DNA of 64,000 nucleotides, taken from contig NZ_BAABRU010000020.1 in the NCBI RefSeq assembly GCF_039545135.1, forward strand, positions 1 to 64,000, in the 5' to 3' direction. The stretch is from Herpetosiphon gulosus (lineage in GTDB: Bacteria; Chloroflexota; Chloroflexia; Chloroflexales; Herpetosiphonaceae). Positions 54,084-63,354 of this stretch are shown here, one piece after another. Position 1 is the first letter of the stretch; each line of letters opens with the position of its first letter. The notes below the pieces were generated by a model. That model had not been told where the DNA came from. It saw nothing but the letters and a program-made list of their open reading frames with translations, and did no database searches. A program made the position numbers and the translations under genes.

Positions 54084-54665
54084 CTATGCGTCGGCTGACG
54101 CAGCAATATGATCTAATTCCTCGATTGCGACGACAATTCCTGGCCGAATCACCCCAAATGCCACATGAAAACGGTAGGTTTGGTTAGGCTTGGGCAGGGT
54201 TTTGCTGTGTTGGTCGTTCAGCAAAAACATATATAAGCTATCGCGGTGCAAGGTAGCCGAAACTGCCTCGGAACGATGCACTTTGACCTCATTGACACTG
54301 CCTTCGAGTGTTTCGACCTTGGCTTTATTGAGCCGCTGACGAGCAAGCGCTCCGTTGATCGCGCTAACCAAGGGAAACAAGGCAATTGCCAAGGGAACCC
54401 AAAATTGCCATGAATCAGTGCGTTGGGTCAGGGCAAACACCAAAAAGAATCCCCCAAAGGCTAGGCGAATCCAAATATCAAAAATCGAAATTTTCAAAAT
54501 GCGTTTAATTTGATCAGGGTGCAACTCGCCGCGCTGATTGCTTGGCAACTCGGCTTTAATGCCCCAAACCAGATTAACCGCTTGGGTTTGCGCTACTTGA
54601 GCATTATGTTCACGAATTTTGGCTAATTCCTCGCCAGTTGGGCGTTTGGATTGACGCTTGCTCAT
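54084..54665 (-). CDS. small membrane protein of unknown function (T-box operon gene 3)
   Basis: The 193-residue product has a charged N-terminus (MSKRQSKRPTGEELAKIREHNAQ), two membrane helices near residues 65-105, and a soluble C-terminal domain ending YRFHVAFGVIRPGIVVAIEEL. Its ATG overlaps the previous stop (ATGA). The C-terminal domain closely resembles that of the preceding gene product (GVSRMGIIVAVE), so the two are paralogues. Function unknown; it is in a serine T-box operon just before serS. Confidence 0.75.
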   Translation of the reverse strand: MSKRQSKRPTGEELAKIREHNAQVAQTQAVNLVWGIKAELPSNQRGELHPDQIKRILKISIFDIWIRLAFGGFFLVFALTQRTDSWQFWVPLAIALFPLVSAINGALARQRLNKAKVETLEGSVNEVKVHRSEAVSATLHRDSLYMFLLNDQHSKTLPKPNQTYRFHVAFGVIRPGIVVAIEELDHIAASADA

Positions 54666-55123
54666 GCTGTTTCAACCGCCACGATAATGCCCATGCGTGA
54701 AACACCTTTGGCCACATAAATTGTGTACGTTTGGCCAACGTGCAGCGGTTGGTGGCCCAATTTGGCCAAGAGTGCATACGAACGCTTATTAATCACCAGC
54801 TCTGATTCAAACATGGCAAATGGCACTGGCCGAATTTTTTCGAGTTCGCCGGTAATCGCTTGCACCACGCCAGCCTTGAGCGCAGCTTGGCTTTGGCGAC
54901 GAACCCAAGCATTGATAATTAACACACCGCCCAAGCCTGCAACAACCCAGCCCAAGGTATCGAAACGCAATGTGCCATAACTAATCAGCGCCAAGCCAAT
55001 GAGTAGCATCGGCAAAAATGGCACGCGAAAAGCCCGCATCGCTTGGAGTTGACGTTGTTGGTTGGGCGCTAAACGCCCCTCGTGATTATGGATTAGGTCG
55101 GCTTGATCGCCTCGAATAATCAT
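54662..55123 (-). CDS. small membrane protein of unknown function (T-box operon gene 2)
   Basis: The 153-residue product has a polar N-terminus, two membrane helices (about residues 33-70) and a C-terminal domain with YTIYVAKGVSRMGIIVAVETA, similar to the next gene. It overlaps both neighbours by four bases (ATGA), so the three small genes are translated as one coupled unit. No known family is recognised. Confidence 0.75.
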   Translation of the reverse strand: MIIRGDQADLIHNHEGRLAPNQQRQLQAMRAFRVPFLPMLLIGLALISYGTLRFDTLGWVVAGLGGVLIINAWVRRQSQAALKAGVVQAITGELEKIRPVPFAMFESELVINKRSYALLAKLGHQPLHVGQTYTIYVAKGVSRMGIIVAVETA

Positions 55124-55635
55124 GCAGTTTCCTCTGGTTCTGGCTCATTCAGCGCTTCGGCCACCAAACTGCGGTATGGTTGGGGAAGCTCGCTCAATGA
55201 CTCATAGATGACTGTTTCAACTTCGTACAAGCGGCGTTGACCACGCCGTAATACTGCAAAATCAATGGTTTGTTGGCTACCATGATGCTGAATTGCTTGA
55301 CGAATCCAGCTTTGGAGCACGCCCTCACAATGGGGACAAATTGATTTAAGCTCGCCACTATCGCTACTAGCTTGAGCTACCGATGCTAAAAACGCTGGCA
55401 TTTTACTAATATCTGGCAGTGCATGACTAAAATGACATTGTTTACAGCGAACCACAATCGATTCTTGGTCGGGTTGGGCAAAATGGGTGGACACTGGGCG
55501 TTCCTTGGCTGGGTTCAACAATTGGTACGATGGCTGTTGCATGCCACCGCCCCAAGCCAAGCGACTAAAAATCCACAGAATAACCACCAAACCAACAATA
55601 CTGCCGAACGTTACTAAGCCGATTTCCCATGACAT
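55120..55635 (-). CDS. zinc-ribbon protein with one N-terminal membrane anchor (T-box operon gene 1)
   Basis: ATG at 55635 with GAGG six bases upstream. The 171-residue product has one N-terminal membrane helix (GLVTFGSIVGLVVILWIF), then a zinc-binding pattern CKQC...CPHC (about residues 63-105) and a helical C-terminus rich in Glu. It is the first gene after the T-box leader. It might tether a small Zn domain to the inner membrane, but no function can be assigned. Confidence 0.7.
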   Translation of the reverse strand: MSWEIGLVTFGSIVGLVVILWIFSRLAWGGGMQQPSYQLLNPAKERPVSTHFAQPDQESIVVRCKQCHFSHALPDISKMPAFLASVAQASSDSGELKSICPHCEGVLQSWIRQAIQHHGSQQTIDFAVLRRGQRRLYEVETVIYESLSELPQPYRSLVAEALNEPEPEETA

Positions 55636-55676
55636 AACAAACCTCAACGCTTGGGTTGGGCGAAAATTTCGACATT

Positions 55677-55908
55677 AAAAACGCCCCTCGTCCCTAGAGA
55701 AGGACGAAGAGCGCAAAAGCTCTCGTGGTGCCACCTTCGTTCGTCGTTGCATGCAACAACCTCGAAAAGCTTGCTAACGGAAGCAACCCGAACGCGGGGC
55801 GTTACGACTCAGAAATTGGATAGATTGGCAGTGTTCACCGCAATCCCAGCAGCTGCGGCTCTCTGAAGAACAAATGAGGCTCAATCCACGGATTTCGTCA
55901 ACATCAGT
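55677..55908 (-). promoter_or_regulatory. serine-responsive T-box riboswitch
   Basis: Read on the minus strand, the leader has the Stem I hallmark AGAGAGCCGC...GCTG...TTGCGG, a TCC serine specifier followed by A (in CTATCCAATTTC), and the antiterminator core AAGGTGGCACCACG. The TGGC in that core pairs with the tRNA end GCCA, which fits the G discriminator of tRNA-Ser. A terminator stem (55682-55693 with 55702-55713) and a T-run at 55677-55681 follow. Uncharged tRNA-Ser should favour antitermination and expression of the three small genes and serS. A TGGTATAAT extended -10 at 55915-55923 precedes the leader. Confidence 0.9.
55682..55713 (-). terminator. T-box terminator hairpin
   Basis: Arms CGCTCTTCGTCC and GGACGAGGGGCG (minus strand) pair over 12 bases with wobble pairs, followed by TTTTT. 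Confidence 0.9.
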
Positions 55909-55914
55909 GGCGTT

Positions 55915-55923
55915 ATTATACCA
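55915..55923 (-). promoter_or_regulatory. extended -10 element of the T-box operon promoter
   Basis: TGGTATAAT on the minus strand, about seven bases before the inferred leader start. No clear -35 is seen. Confidence 0.6.
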
Positions 55924-56081
55924 CGAAGGCTTGGTAGCCTGTGAGACCTCACGGCGATTGTCACCCAGCCCAAAGCCTGATTTCCGTGAATGAAATAACC
56001 AATCTTCGCTTGAATAGCTCTGCGATTGTCACGTATGATGCTTGTCAATCAAGCAGTGTATTGCAATCGAGGAGGCCTTGA

Positions 56082-56297
56082 ATGCAACGAACCCCAGTCT
56101 CGTCATCAAATCTTGCCTCAGTTGGCTATGACCGCACCAGCCAAACCTTGGAGATTGAATTTCAAAATCGCTCAATCTATCAGTACTTCAATGTACCCGA
56201 GGGTGTTTATAACGAGTTGATGCAGGCAGCTTCGCTCGGCAGTTATTTCAACGACTGTATCAGAGGTGCTTTTAGCTATCGTAAAGTTTCGCGCTAA
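56082..56297 (+). CDS. KTSC-domain protein
   Basis: ATG at 56082 with GAGGAGG six bases upstream. The 71-residue product consists only of a KTSC domain: SSNLASVGYDRTSQTLEIEF, IYQYFNVPEGVYNELM and a C-terminal SYRKVSR. The domain is often fused to tRNA synthetases or stands alone; its role is not firmly known. It is transcribed toward gyrB and shares a terminator with it. Confidence 0.88.
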   Translation: MQRTPVSSSNLASVGYDRTSQTLEIEFQNRSIYQYFNVPEGVYNELMQAASLGSYFNDCIRGAFSYRKVSR

Positions 56298-56338
56298 AAA
56301 TGTAGCAGGGCTAGCGATTACTAACCCTGCTACATTTT
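56297..56338. terminator. bidirectional terminator between KTSC and gyrB genes
   Basis: Perfect 14-base arms AAAATGTAGCAGGG (56297-56310) and CCCTGCTACATTTT (56325-56338) end in T-runs on both strands. Confidence 0.93.
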
Positions 56339-56358
56339 ATACCAATTGTTAGCTCTAC

Positions 56359-59300
56359 CTACACATCCAAATTCTTCACGTCGGCGGCGTGGGTTTGGAT
56401 AAAACGCTTGCGGGGCAACACGATTTCACCCATCAACATCGAGAAGGTTTCATCGGCTTCCATCGCATCTTCAACGGTCACTTGTAAAATCATGCGATTG
56501 CCCGGGTTGAGCGTGGTGTCCCACAGTTGGTCGGGATTCATTTCGCCTAGCCCTTTGAAGCGCTGAACGGTGACTTTAGTGCCGGCTGGCAATGAGCGAA
56601 TGTACTCATCGCGCGTAGCTTCATCGTAGACATATTTGTAGGCCTTGCCATGTTGTACGCGGAACAACGGCGGCTGGGCTACATACAAGTGCCCGTTGGT
56701 GATCAAATCGCGCATATGCCGGAAGAAGAAGGTTAGCAACAAGGTACGGATGTGGCTGCCGTCAACGTCTGCGTCGGTGTTGTGGGCATACAAACCACCA
56801 GTACCACACAGAAAGTTTTCATCTTCTTCGACTGAGAAGTCGTAAACGAACTCGCCAGTTGGAGCCAATTCTTCAACTGCCAAGACTTCTAAGCCAACCA
56901 TATCGTCGCTCAATGGCGTGAAGGCTTGGGCTTTGGTCGTTGGTTTGGCCAAATGTGCTTCGACTTTAGCCGCCAAATGATGGCGCTGCCAAACGCCACG
57001 CAATTGCTCTAGCTGCTGCTTGCCACTAATTGCAATGTTGTAATAGTCGTGCACGGTTTGAATTGACGCATCGGCTGGTAAGTTGGGCTTGATATTGCTA
57101 ACACCAGCGAAAACGCCAAGCTGGCCAAGCAAATAGAGCAAGCCATCTTTGAGTTCGGTTGAGTTGGTGGTCATGCTGATTGTACTATCGCAGAGTGTGC
57201 CATCGCCAAGGAAATAGCCTTCGAGATAGCTGCGCTGCAAATCGTTGCTCAAGCTGAACAGCATATTTGGCACTCGTTTTTGATGGGCAACCGCACCCAA
57301 GCCCAAGGCTCGAATCAGTCGCGCTGCCAAAACGCTATGGAAATAGCATTTGATCCCGCCATTATCGGGCGATTGATAGAAGCGTGGGGTTTCACCAAAG
57401 AGTTGTTCAATCGTGGTTTTTAGCTCGTCGAAGAAGGCTGCATCTTTTTGGCCCAGCGACAAACTGACTTGATGTTTGCTCAAGGAGCCTTCAGCGGTGA
57501 ACCAGCCCAAGAACCACAGCAATTCTGGGGTGATGCTCAGCATGCGTGGGAAGGCCCGATCGTCGTGGGCTTGCGGTACAAGCTCAACTTCACGATCAAG
57601 CAAATCTAGCTCGTCGCTGCTGAAACTATCGAAGGCTTTGTAGTTGCTCACTTCACGCCAGCGGGCATTGTTGCTGCTATCATCTTGCAGCAATAAGCGC
57701 TCGATCTTCGATGGCACAAGCTCGTAGCTGATGGGTTCTTCCCAGCCAATCGTTGCCAAATATTCATCAAATTGCGATTGAATAGGCCGCAACATGCCAC
57801 GTTCCCATTGGCTAATCGTAATCGCTTGCTTGACTCCCAGCCGTTGGGCAACCGCTTTTTGGCTGAGGCCATTAGCTTGGCGATATTCAACCAAACGTTC
57901 CCAAGCAGCAGTATGCAAACTGATCCGCGCTTCGTTCCATTGTTCTGGCTGCGAAACGTTGTTGAGCACCCGCTGGGCTGCGATTGTGCGCACGCTTTCG
58001 CCGCGCAAATACAGGTTATCAATCAAGCCTGCTTCAGCAAACAGCTTCACAAGGTCGATTTCGCGAGGTTGGCTGGCTGGCCGTGGAATCCGACGGCTAG
58101 CAACCAACTGATCGCCAAGTCGAATCTGGTCGCCTTTTTTCAACACAGGCTGGCCATTTTCGAGCACAAAAACGCTATGCGAGGCCGTTACTTTGACTGA
58201 ACGGCCATAGCGCGTGGTCAGTTTGTACATTGGCTCATGGTTGGCATGGCGCATCACGGCTTTGAGTGGGCGGAAGCGGGCCACATGACGCTTTTGATCA
58301 AAGCTGATCACTTCGTATTCGCTGGCGCTACGTTGACCTGCAATACATTGATCGATAAATTCGCCGATCCGTACAAACTCGGTATGACCTTGTGCATTAC
58401 GAATCAAGGTTGGCTCATCACCAGCCACGCTCATAATCAAAATGCGATGATAGCGCAAACGCGAAATATCAAATGTTTCGCCAATACCTGTGCCAAGCGC
58501 GGTAATTAATGCTCGAACTTCATTATTCGCCAGCATTTTATCCAAACGCGATTTTTCCACGTTCAGAATTTTACCGCGCAGCGGCAAAATCGCTTGGAAA
58601 CGGCGATCACGGCCTTGTTTTGCACTTCCTCCGGCGCTGTCGCCTTCGACGATGAAGATTTCGCAGTGAGCTGGCTCTTTATCTGAGCAATCGGCCAGTT
58701 TGCCAGGCAACGCAAAGCCTTCGAGTGCGCCTTTGCGTTGCACCAAATCGCGGGCTTTACGAGCGGCATCGCGGGCGCGTGAGGCCAACAGCGATTTCTC
58801 GATAATCCGGCGGGCTTCGTTAGGATTTTCATCCAAGAAGGCCGATAATGCTTCGTTGAGCACGGTTTCGACGGCAGTTTTCGCTTCAGGCGTTGCCAGC
58901 TTCGATTTGGTTTGGCTTTCAAATTGTGGGCGAAACAGCTTGATGCTGATGATCGCGGTCAAGCCTTCGCGCACATCTTCGCCTGAAAGTGCATCGCCTT
59001 CTTTGAGCAAGCCTTTGTTACGACCATAGGCATTGATCGTTCGGGTCAAGGCCGCTCGGAAGCCAGTTACGTGCGTGCCGCCATCGGGGTTGGCAATATT
59101 GTTGGTAAAGGCTAAAAGATTTTCGTTGAAATCGCCAGTATATTGCATTGCAATTTCAACATTGACGTTTTCATAGGGCTTTTCGACGTAAAACGGCTGA
59201 GCCAGCACTGGGCCTTTTTCGCGCGTCAGATGGCGCACGAACGAGACAATCCCACCATCGAAATAATAAGTTACTTCGCGATCACTGTTATAATCGACCA

Positions 59301-59925
59301 GTTTGAAGCGCAGGCTCTTGTTGAGGTAGGCCATATCGCGCAACCGGTTGGCCAAGGTGCGATAGTTAAAATCAACCGTGGTAAATAATTGGGCATCGGG
59401 CTTGAAGATAATCGTTGTGCCAGTGCCTTCAGCATCGCCAACCGCTTTAACTGGAGCTTGGGGCATGCCTAGGCGAAAATCTTGTGCCCACAGCTTACCA
59501 TCGCGTTTAACTTCAGCCCGCAAAAATTCGGAGACGGCGTTAACTGCCGAAACCCCGACCCCGTGCAAGCCGCCAGAAACTTTGTAGCCCTGCGAGCCTT
59601 TGAATTTACCACCAGCATGCAGCTCGGTGAGCACAATTTCCAAGGCCGAGCGACCCTCGACTGGGTGAATATCGGTGGGAATCCCGCGCCCATTATCAAC
59701 GACAGCGATTGATCCGTCAGTCCGCATCTCGACGATAATCGTATCGCAGTAGCCTGCTAAAGCTTCATCAACTGAGTTATCGACAACTTCATAGACCAAG
59801 TGATGCAAGGCTGACGTGTCTTGACCACCGAGATACATCCCCATGTTTTCGCGTACTGCTTCCAAGCCGCGCAACATTTGAATCTGAGCGGCATCGTATG
59901 TACTCTGATTGGAATTTGTCGCCAT
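56359..59925 (-). CDS. gyrB: DNA gyrase subunit B with an in-frame intein
   Basis: The ATG at 59925 has GAGG nine bases upstream; a GTG at 59940 is less likely. The 1188-residue precursor has the ATPase part (VYEVVDNSVDEALAGYCD, GGLHGVGVSAVNA, TEL) and the TOPRIM motif EGDSAGGSAKQGRDR. It is then interrupted after RYHRILIM by an intein (residues 499-1049), and resumes with TDADVDGSHIRTL through QRFKGLGEMNPDQLW. Without the intein it is 637 residues, normal for GyrB. With GyrA it introduces negative supercoils using ATP. A membrane-protein gene ends 11 bases upstream and is probably co-transcribed. Confidence 0.96.
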   Translation of the reverse strand: MATNSNQSTYDAAQIQMLRGLEAVRENMGMYLGGQDTSALHHLVYEVVDNSVDEALAGYCDTIIVEMRTDGSIAVVDNGRGIPTDIHPVEGRSALEIVLTELHAGGKFKGSQGYKVSGGLHGVGVSAVNAVSEFLRAEVKRDGKLWAQDFRLGMPQAPVKAVGDAEGTGTTIIFKPDAQLFTTVDFNYRTLANRLRDMAYLNKSLRFKLVDYNSDREVTYYFDGGIVSFVRHLTREKGPVLAQPFYVEKPYENVNVEIAMQYTGDFNENLLAFTNNIANPDGGTHVTGFRAALTRTINAYGRNKGLLKEGDALSGEDVREGLTAIISIKLFRPQFESQTKSKLATPEAKTAVETVLNEALSAFLDENPNEARRIIEKSLLASRARDAARKARDLVQRKGALEGFALPGKLADCSDKEPAHCEIFIVEGDSAGGSAKQGRDRRFQAILPLRGKILNVEKSRLDKMLANNEVRALITALGTGIGETFDISRLRYHRILIMSVAGDEPTLIRNAQGHTEFVRIGEFIDQCIAGQRSASEYEVISFDQKRHVARFRPLKAVMRHANHEPMYKLTTRYGRSVKVTASHSVFVLENGQPVLKKGDQIRLGDQLVASRRIPRPASQPREIDLVKLFAEAGLIDNLYLRGESVRTIAAQRVLNNVSQPEQWNEARISLHTAAWERLVEYRQANGLSQKAVAQRLGVKQAITISQWERGMLRPIQSQFDEYLATIGWEEPISYELVPSKIERLLLQDDSSNNARWREVSNYKAFDSFSSDELDLLDREVELVPQAHDDRAFPRMLSITPELLWFLGWFTAEGSLSKHQVSLSLGQKDAAFFDELKTTIEQLFGETPRFYQSPDNGGIKCYFHSVLAARLIRALGLGAVAHQKRVPNMLFSLSNDLQRSYLEGYFLGDGTLCDSTISMTTNSTELKDGLLYLLGQLGVFAGVSNIKPNLPADASIQTVHDYYNIAISGKQQLEQLRGVWQRHHLAAKVEAHLAKPTTKAQAFTPLSDDMVGLEVLAVEELAPTGEFVYDFSVEEDENFLCGTGGLYAHNTDADVDGSHIRTLLLTFFFRHMRDLITNGHLYVAQPPLFRVQHGKAYKYVYDEATRDEYIRSLPAGTKVTVQRFKGLGEMNPDQLWDTTLNPGNRMILQVTVEDAMEADETFSMLMGEIVLPRKRFIQTHAADVKNLDV
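56779..58431 (-). mobile_element. GyrB intein with LAGLIDADG endonuclease and HTH domain
   Basis: The 551-residue intein begins with Ser1 (SVAGDEPTLIRN) instead of the more common Cys, and has block B-like TRYGRSVKVTASHSVFV. It ends with DENFLCGTGGLYAHN, followed by Thr as the +1 extein residue. The LAGLIDADG motifs FLGWFTAEGSL and LEGYFLGDGTL lie about 310 and 405 residues into the intein. Between the N-terminal splicing block and the endonuclease is an Xre-type HTH (RQANGLSQKAVAQRLG). It splices out after translation, and the endonuclease may spread it to empty gyrB alleles. Confidence 0.95.
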
Positions 59926-59936
59926 CGAATCGAACC

Positions 59937-60890
59937 TCACTTTTGTGTTAGGGCAACAGGAAAACGGTGGGCAAGTGAGCCAACACGTTCGCTATAAAAG
60001 GCTAATTTTGCTGCTTGTAAACTACAGCTGAGCAACCCAAACAGGGCGCTAGCAGCCATAATGCTGATCAGATCGTTGGCTAATGGCCGTAGTAAAAAGG
60101 CCGTGCCATGGATCAAAACGCCACTCGCGATGATCAGCGGAAAGGCTTCGCGGGGCTGTTGACGAACGAGATTATAGCTTTGGTAGAGAGCCACTAAGGC
60201 TGATTGTTGGCCAATAATAATCGCTGCTGGTGCAAGGCTGGCATAGAGCCACAGCGCAATCAGCATCACGCCAAATGCTGCCAGCACCAGTTGTGCACCA
60301 AATGCGCTGGCCGAAAGCAGAAAGCTAGCAGCCACAAACGCTGGAATCCCAAAGAGTAACCCAAGCCCAACAATAATCAAGCACATCTTGGTCAAAGCCC
60401 AAAGTTGCTTAGGCAAAGCCGATAATGCTGGTTTGGTTGTACCGAGATGCTGCCCGAGCCAGAACAAAACTAAGGTGCTTAGCCCTAAACCAGCGATGTT
60501 CAGCCCAAGCACCAACAATAACGTCAACCAACCATTGAACAACCATGGTGCGCCAGCGTAAATCGAGGGCGTAGCATCGCCGCTAAACAAACTGGGTACG
60601 AGGTAGGTACCAACAGCGCTCGAGCGTAAATCGATGGTTTGCAACAATTCGTTAGCCTGCGACCAAAGCTGTTGGCCTTGGGCTTGGCTAAAACGGCTGA
60701 TGACGCTACCAATGCTCGCAAGCCAGCGATTGGGTGCTAAAGCTGGCAGCAGCGTGAGCCATAGATCAAGCAAAATTGGCATTAAAATAACCCAAGGTGC
60801 TCGACGAACGACGCGAAATCCTTGGCTTAGACGTTCCGGAAGATTCCGCCGTTGTGGCTCTTGGGCTTGTGGTTGTAAACGTCTATTCAT
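59937..60890 (-). CDS. membrane protein of unknown function
   Basis: The ATG at 60890 gives 317 residues. The N-terminus is polar and basic (MNRRLQPQAQEPQRRNLPERLSQG), followed by about six hydrophobic helices. A soluble loop (about 75-135) separates the first and second. No family recognised. TGGTATAAT lies seven bases upstream of the ATG, so the transcript may be nearly leaderless; the in-frame longer start at 60938 would put the -10 inside the gene. It precedes gyrB by 11 bases. Confidence 0.7.
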   Translation of the reverse strand: MNRRLQPQAQEPQRRNLPERLSQGFRVVRRAPWVILMPILLDLWLTLLPALAPNRWLASIGSVISRFSQAQGQQLWSQANELLQTIDLRSSAVGTYLVPSLFSGDATPSIYAGAPWLFNGWLTLLLVLGLNIAGLGLSTLVLFWLGQHLGTTKPALSALPKQLWALTKMCLIIVGLGLLFGIPAFVAASFLLSASAFGAQLVLAAFGVMLIALWLYASLAPAAIIIGQQSALVALYQSYNLVRQQPREAFPLIIASGVLIHGTAFLLRPLANDLISIMAASALFGLLSCSLQAAKLAFYSERVGSLAHRFPVALTQK

Positions 60891-61212
60891 GGCTCTATTA
60901 TACCACAAAAGCCCTATTATAACATAATATTTTAGCACAAATTTTCGATATTTAAAGCATAGAACCTATTTGATCCACGAAGAGCACGAAGCGCACGAAG
61001 CGCACGAAGGCTAAGTTTTTAGCCACAGATTGCACAGATTATTTTGATTATTGCTCTAAGCCACACACCTCGAATGCTCATCCTGTTGGAATTTCATCCC
61101 TCATCCCTCATAATTCATCCTTTGGTGCTCTGCGTCTCTGCGTTGAACTTGATTGTTAATTCCTAGCCCCTGATTCTATGCTCTATGTTCTATGCTCTAT
61201 CCCTCATTGCAG
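60891..61212. other. intergenic region with promoter and mosaic repeat, no gene seen
   Basis: Near 60898-60905 is the -10 of the upstream membrane protein. About 60970-61200 is the mosaic repeat (CACGAAGCGCACGAAGCGCACGAAGG, CCACAGATTGCACAGATTATTTTGATT, CTGCGTCTCTGCGTTGAA, CTATGCTCTATG). Confidence 0.6.
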
Positions 61213-63354
61213 TTAGCGCAATTCAACCCCAACCAGTGGTAGGAAGAGATCAGGCAGGTCAATTGGTTGGGTCGCGGTTGGCGTATTGGTTGGCGAGTTC
61301 GTCACCGTTGATGTTGGCGTATCGGTCGGCGTATTGGTCGCGGTTGGCGTTGCTGTATTGGTTGGCGTTAACGTAACGGTTAGGGTATTGGTTGGCGTAT
61401 TCGTTGATGTGTTGGTTGGCGTGTTGGTGGCCGTTGAGGTCGATGTAGCGGTAGCGGTGTTGGTTGGTGTATTCGTAGCGGTTGCCGTTGGGGTGTTAGT
61501 TGCGGTCGGTGTTGGCGTGGCAGTGGTGAGCACAAACCGACAGATTTGGAATGATTCGTTGCGGCTGCTCATGGTAAAGACATTATTAGCAAACTGCCGA
61601 CCGCCCACCACAAATACGGTGTCGTTAATGCTATCGGCCTCGGCTCCATAGCGTGAGCTATTCAACAACACTTCTGACCATTGGTTGGTCTGTTGATCGA
61701 AAATAAGGCTTGAATTCGAGGCTACAACTGGCATTGAATAGCCTGTGGTAATCACAAAAAAACGATCAAGAATTTGGGCATCACCACCTTGCATTTGGCG
61801 GCGGGGCAAGTTGGGCGCAGGCATCCAAAATCCAAGATTCGCATCATAGATCTCCATAGTATCCATGGCGGTTTGATTGCTGATCGTAGCCGTACCGCCT
61901 GCAACATACATTTTGTTGCCAATTACCCCAGCCGAAGCAAATGCGCGGGCAGTGGTCATCGCTGGGCCAGCATTCCATGTTTGGTTAACAGGATCAAAAA
62001 TCCAAACGCTGGCTAAGGCATTGCTACCATTCGAGCCACCAATAATATAGAGTTTGCCATTAACAACTGCCGATTGATAATAGGCCAATGCGATCGGCAA
62101 ACTCGGGCCGTTGCGCCAAGTATCGAGTGTTGGCGAATAAATTTGTAAACTGCTAATCAAACCTGTCGTGGTCGAGCCACCAGTGGTATAGCCCCCAGCT
62201 ACATAAATTTCGCCGTTGAGGGCGGCTGCATCAGCCCCAAACACTGGCGTGGTCATAGCCGCCCGTTGTTGCCAGCTGCCAGTAATTGGCTGATAGCGCA
62301 GGGTATTCCCCAAAGCAGGCGAGTTGTTATTTGGCCCTTGACCGCCAATTTGGAAGAGTGCCCCGTCAGCACTAACTACCGATGAATAACGCGCAGCAAC
62401 CAACGAATCCTCGCGATCAACCCACTGCCCAAGGGCACAATTAGTCACAATCGCCTGATTCAGATCAACCAAAGCATTGCTCAATTGCAAGGTCGTTTGA
62501 TCGCTGCTATGCGGCTGGGCTGTTGCTGGAATCTGCACGCTAACCGTGATTGGGCGGCTGCTTTGGGCTGGAATCGCGAGTTGATTAAAGGGTAAACTAC
62601 TGGGCCAAGCGCTTGCAGCCAAATTAAGATTCAGCATTTGATCGCTAGGATAATTATTGCGTACACTTAAAGGATAAAGCAATGTATCGCCAGCACACCC
62701 TTGATTGCTGGTTGTCCCAAAAATCTCAATCGGCGGTGTATCTTGAATCAGCACATCATCGAGCAAAAGATTGGCCCCAAAATCGCTGATACCCAAAAAT
62801 CCAAGGTAAAACGGCTGGTCAGCGCTGGCAAACGGCAGATCAAGCTGATACTGCGTCCAGCCATCGGTTGCCCGATAGCGTGGGTAGCCAGCACGGGTTA
62901 TGTAGTTTTGGCCATCGCTGCTAGTTTGTAGTAGCAACATATCGGCTGAAGTTGGAAAAATCGCGCTATGGTAATACCAAAAACTGATCCGCAACACGCT
63001 GGTTGTTGGTGTTAGCACGACCGATAATCGCGCTGCATTGCCATTGATCGTGGAATAACTATTGAAATGGGCCATACCCGCGCCAGTGTGCGGCTGGGCA
63101 GTCGGGCGGGTTGCACTCGTCACATAAGTCCATTCAGGATCAGGCGTATCGGTCGAAGTAATAATGGTTGTTGACCAATTGAGCGACGGAAAATTAGCAA
63201 GATCAAAGCTTTCGTTGATGTAGGTTGTTGGCACAAGCACGGTTTGTGGGCGTGGTATTGGCCGTTGCAGCTCACGCGCCTGCGTATACGAGCCACTAAA
63301 AAATAGCAGCACCAACCCCAGCAGGAGCACAATCCGAAGGGTACGCGTAGTCAT
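61213..63354 (-). CDS. secreted kelch-repeat protein with Thr/Pro/Asn linker
   Basis: The ATG at 63354 has GGAGG seven bases upstream; the frame extends to 63459. The 713-residue product has a signal peptide ([20 protein letters not shown]), a beta-sandwich domain (about 45-205; [17 protein letters not shown]), an Ig-like domain, and four to five kelch repeats (about 310-600; [44 protein letters not shown]). A long TPTNTPTNT linker (about 620-700) follows, with the tail [15 protein letters not shown]. Kelch propellers bind other molecules. The FLPLV tail suggests surface attachment or processing, as in other Chloroflexota secreted proteins. Confidence 0.88.
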   Translation of the reverse strand: MTTRTLRIVLLLGLVLLFFSGSYTQARELQRPIPRPQTVLVPTTYINESFDLANFPSLNWSTTIITSTDTPDPEWTYVTSATRPTAQPHTGAGMAHFNSYSTINGNAARLSVVLTPTTSVLRISFWYYHSAIFPTSADMLLLQTSSDGQNYITRAGYPRYRATDGWTQYQLDLPFASADQPFYLGFLGISDFGANLLLDDVLIQDTPPIEIFGTTSNQGCAGDTLLYPLSVRNNYPSDQMLNLNLAASAWPSSLPFNQLAIPAQSSRPITVSVQIPATAQPHSSDQTTLQLSNALVDLNQAIVTNCALGQWVDREDSLVAARYSSVVSADGALFQIGGQGPNNNSPALGNTLRYQPITGSWQQRAAMTTPVFGADAAALNGEIYVAGGYTTGGSTTTGLISSLQIYSPTLDTWRNGPSLPIALAYYQSAVVNGKLYIIGGSNGSNALASVWIFDPVNQTWNAGPAMTTARAFASAGVIGNKMYVAGGTATISNQTAMDTMEIYDANLGFWMPAPNLPRRQMQGGDAQILDRFFVITTGYSMPVVASNSSLIFDQQTNQWSEVLLNSSRYGAEADSINDTVFVVGGRQFANNVFTMSSRNESFQICRFVLTTATPTPTATNTPTATATNTPTNTATATSTSTATNTPTNTSTNTPTNTLTVTLTPTNTATPTATNTPTDTPTSTVTNSPTNTPTATQPIDLPDLFLPLVGVELR

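Noticed and set aside
61286-61651. Plus-strand Val/Gly-rich frame opposite the kelch linker
   Set aside because: It is the antisense of the TPTNT repeat of the kelch protein and has no ribosome-binding site.
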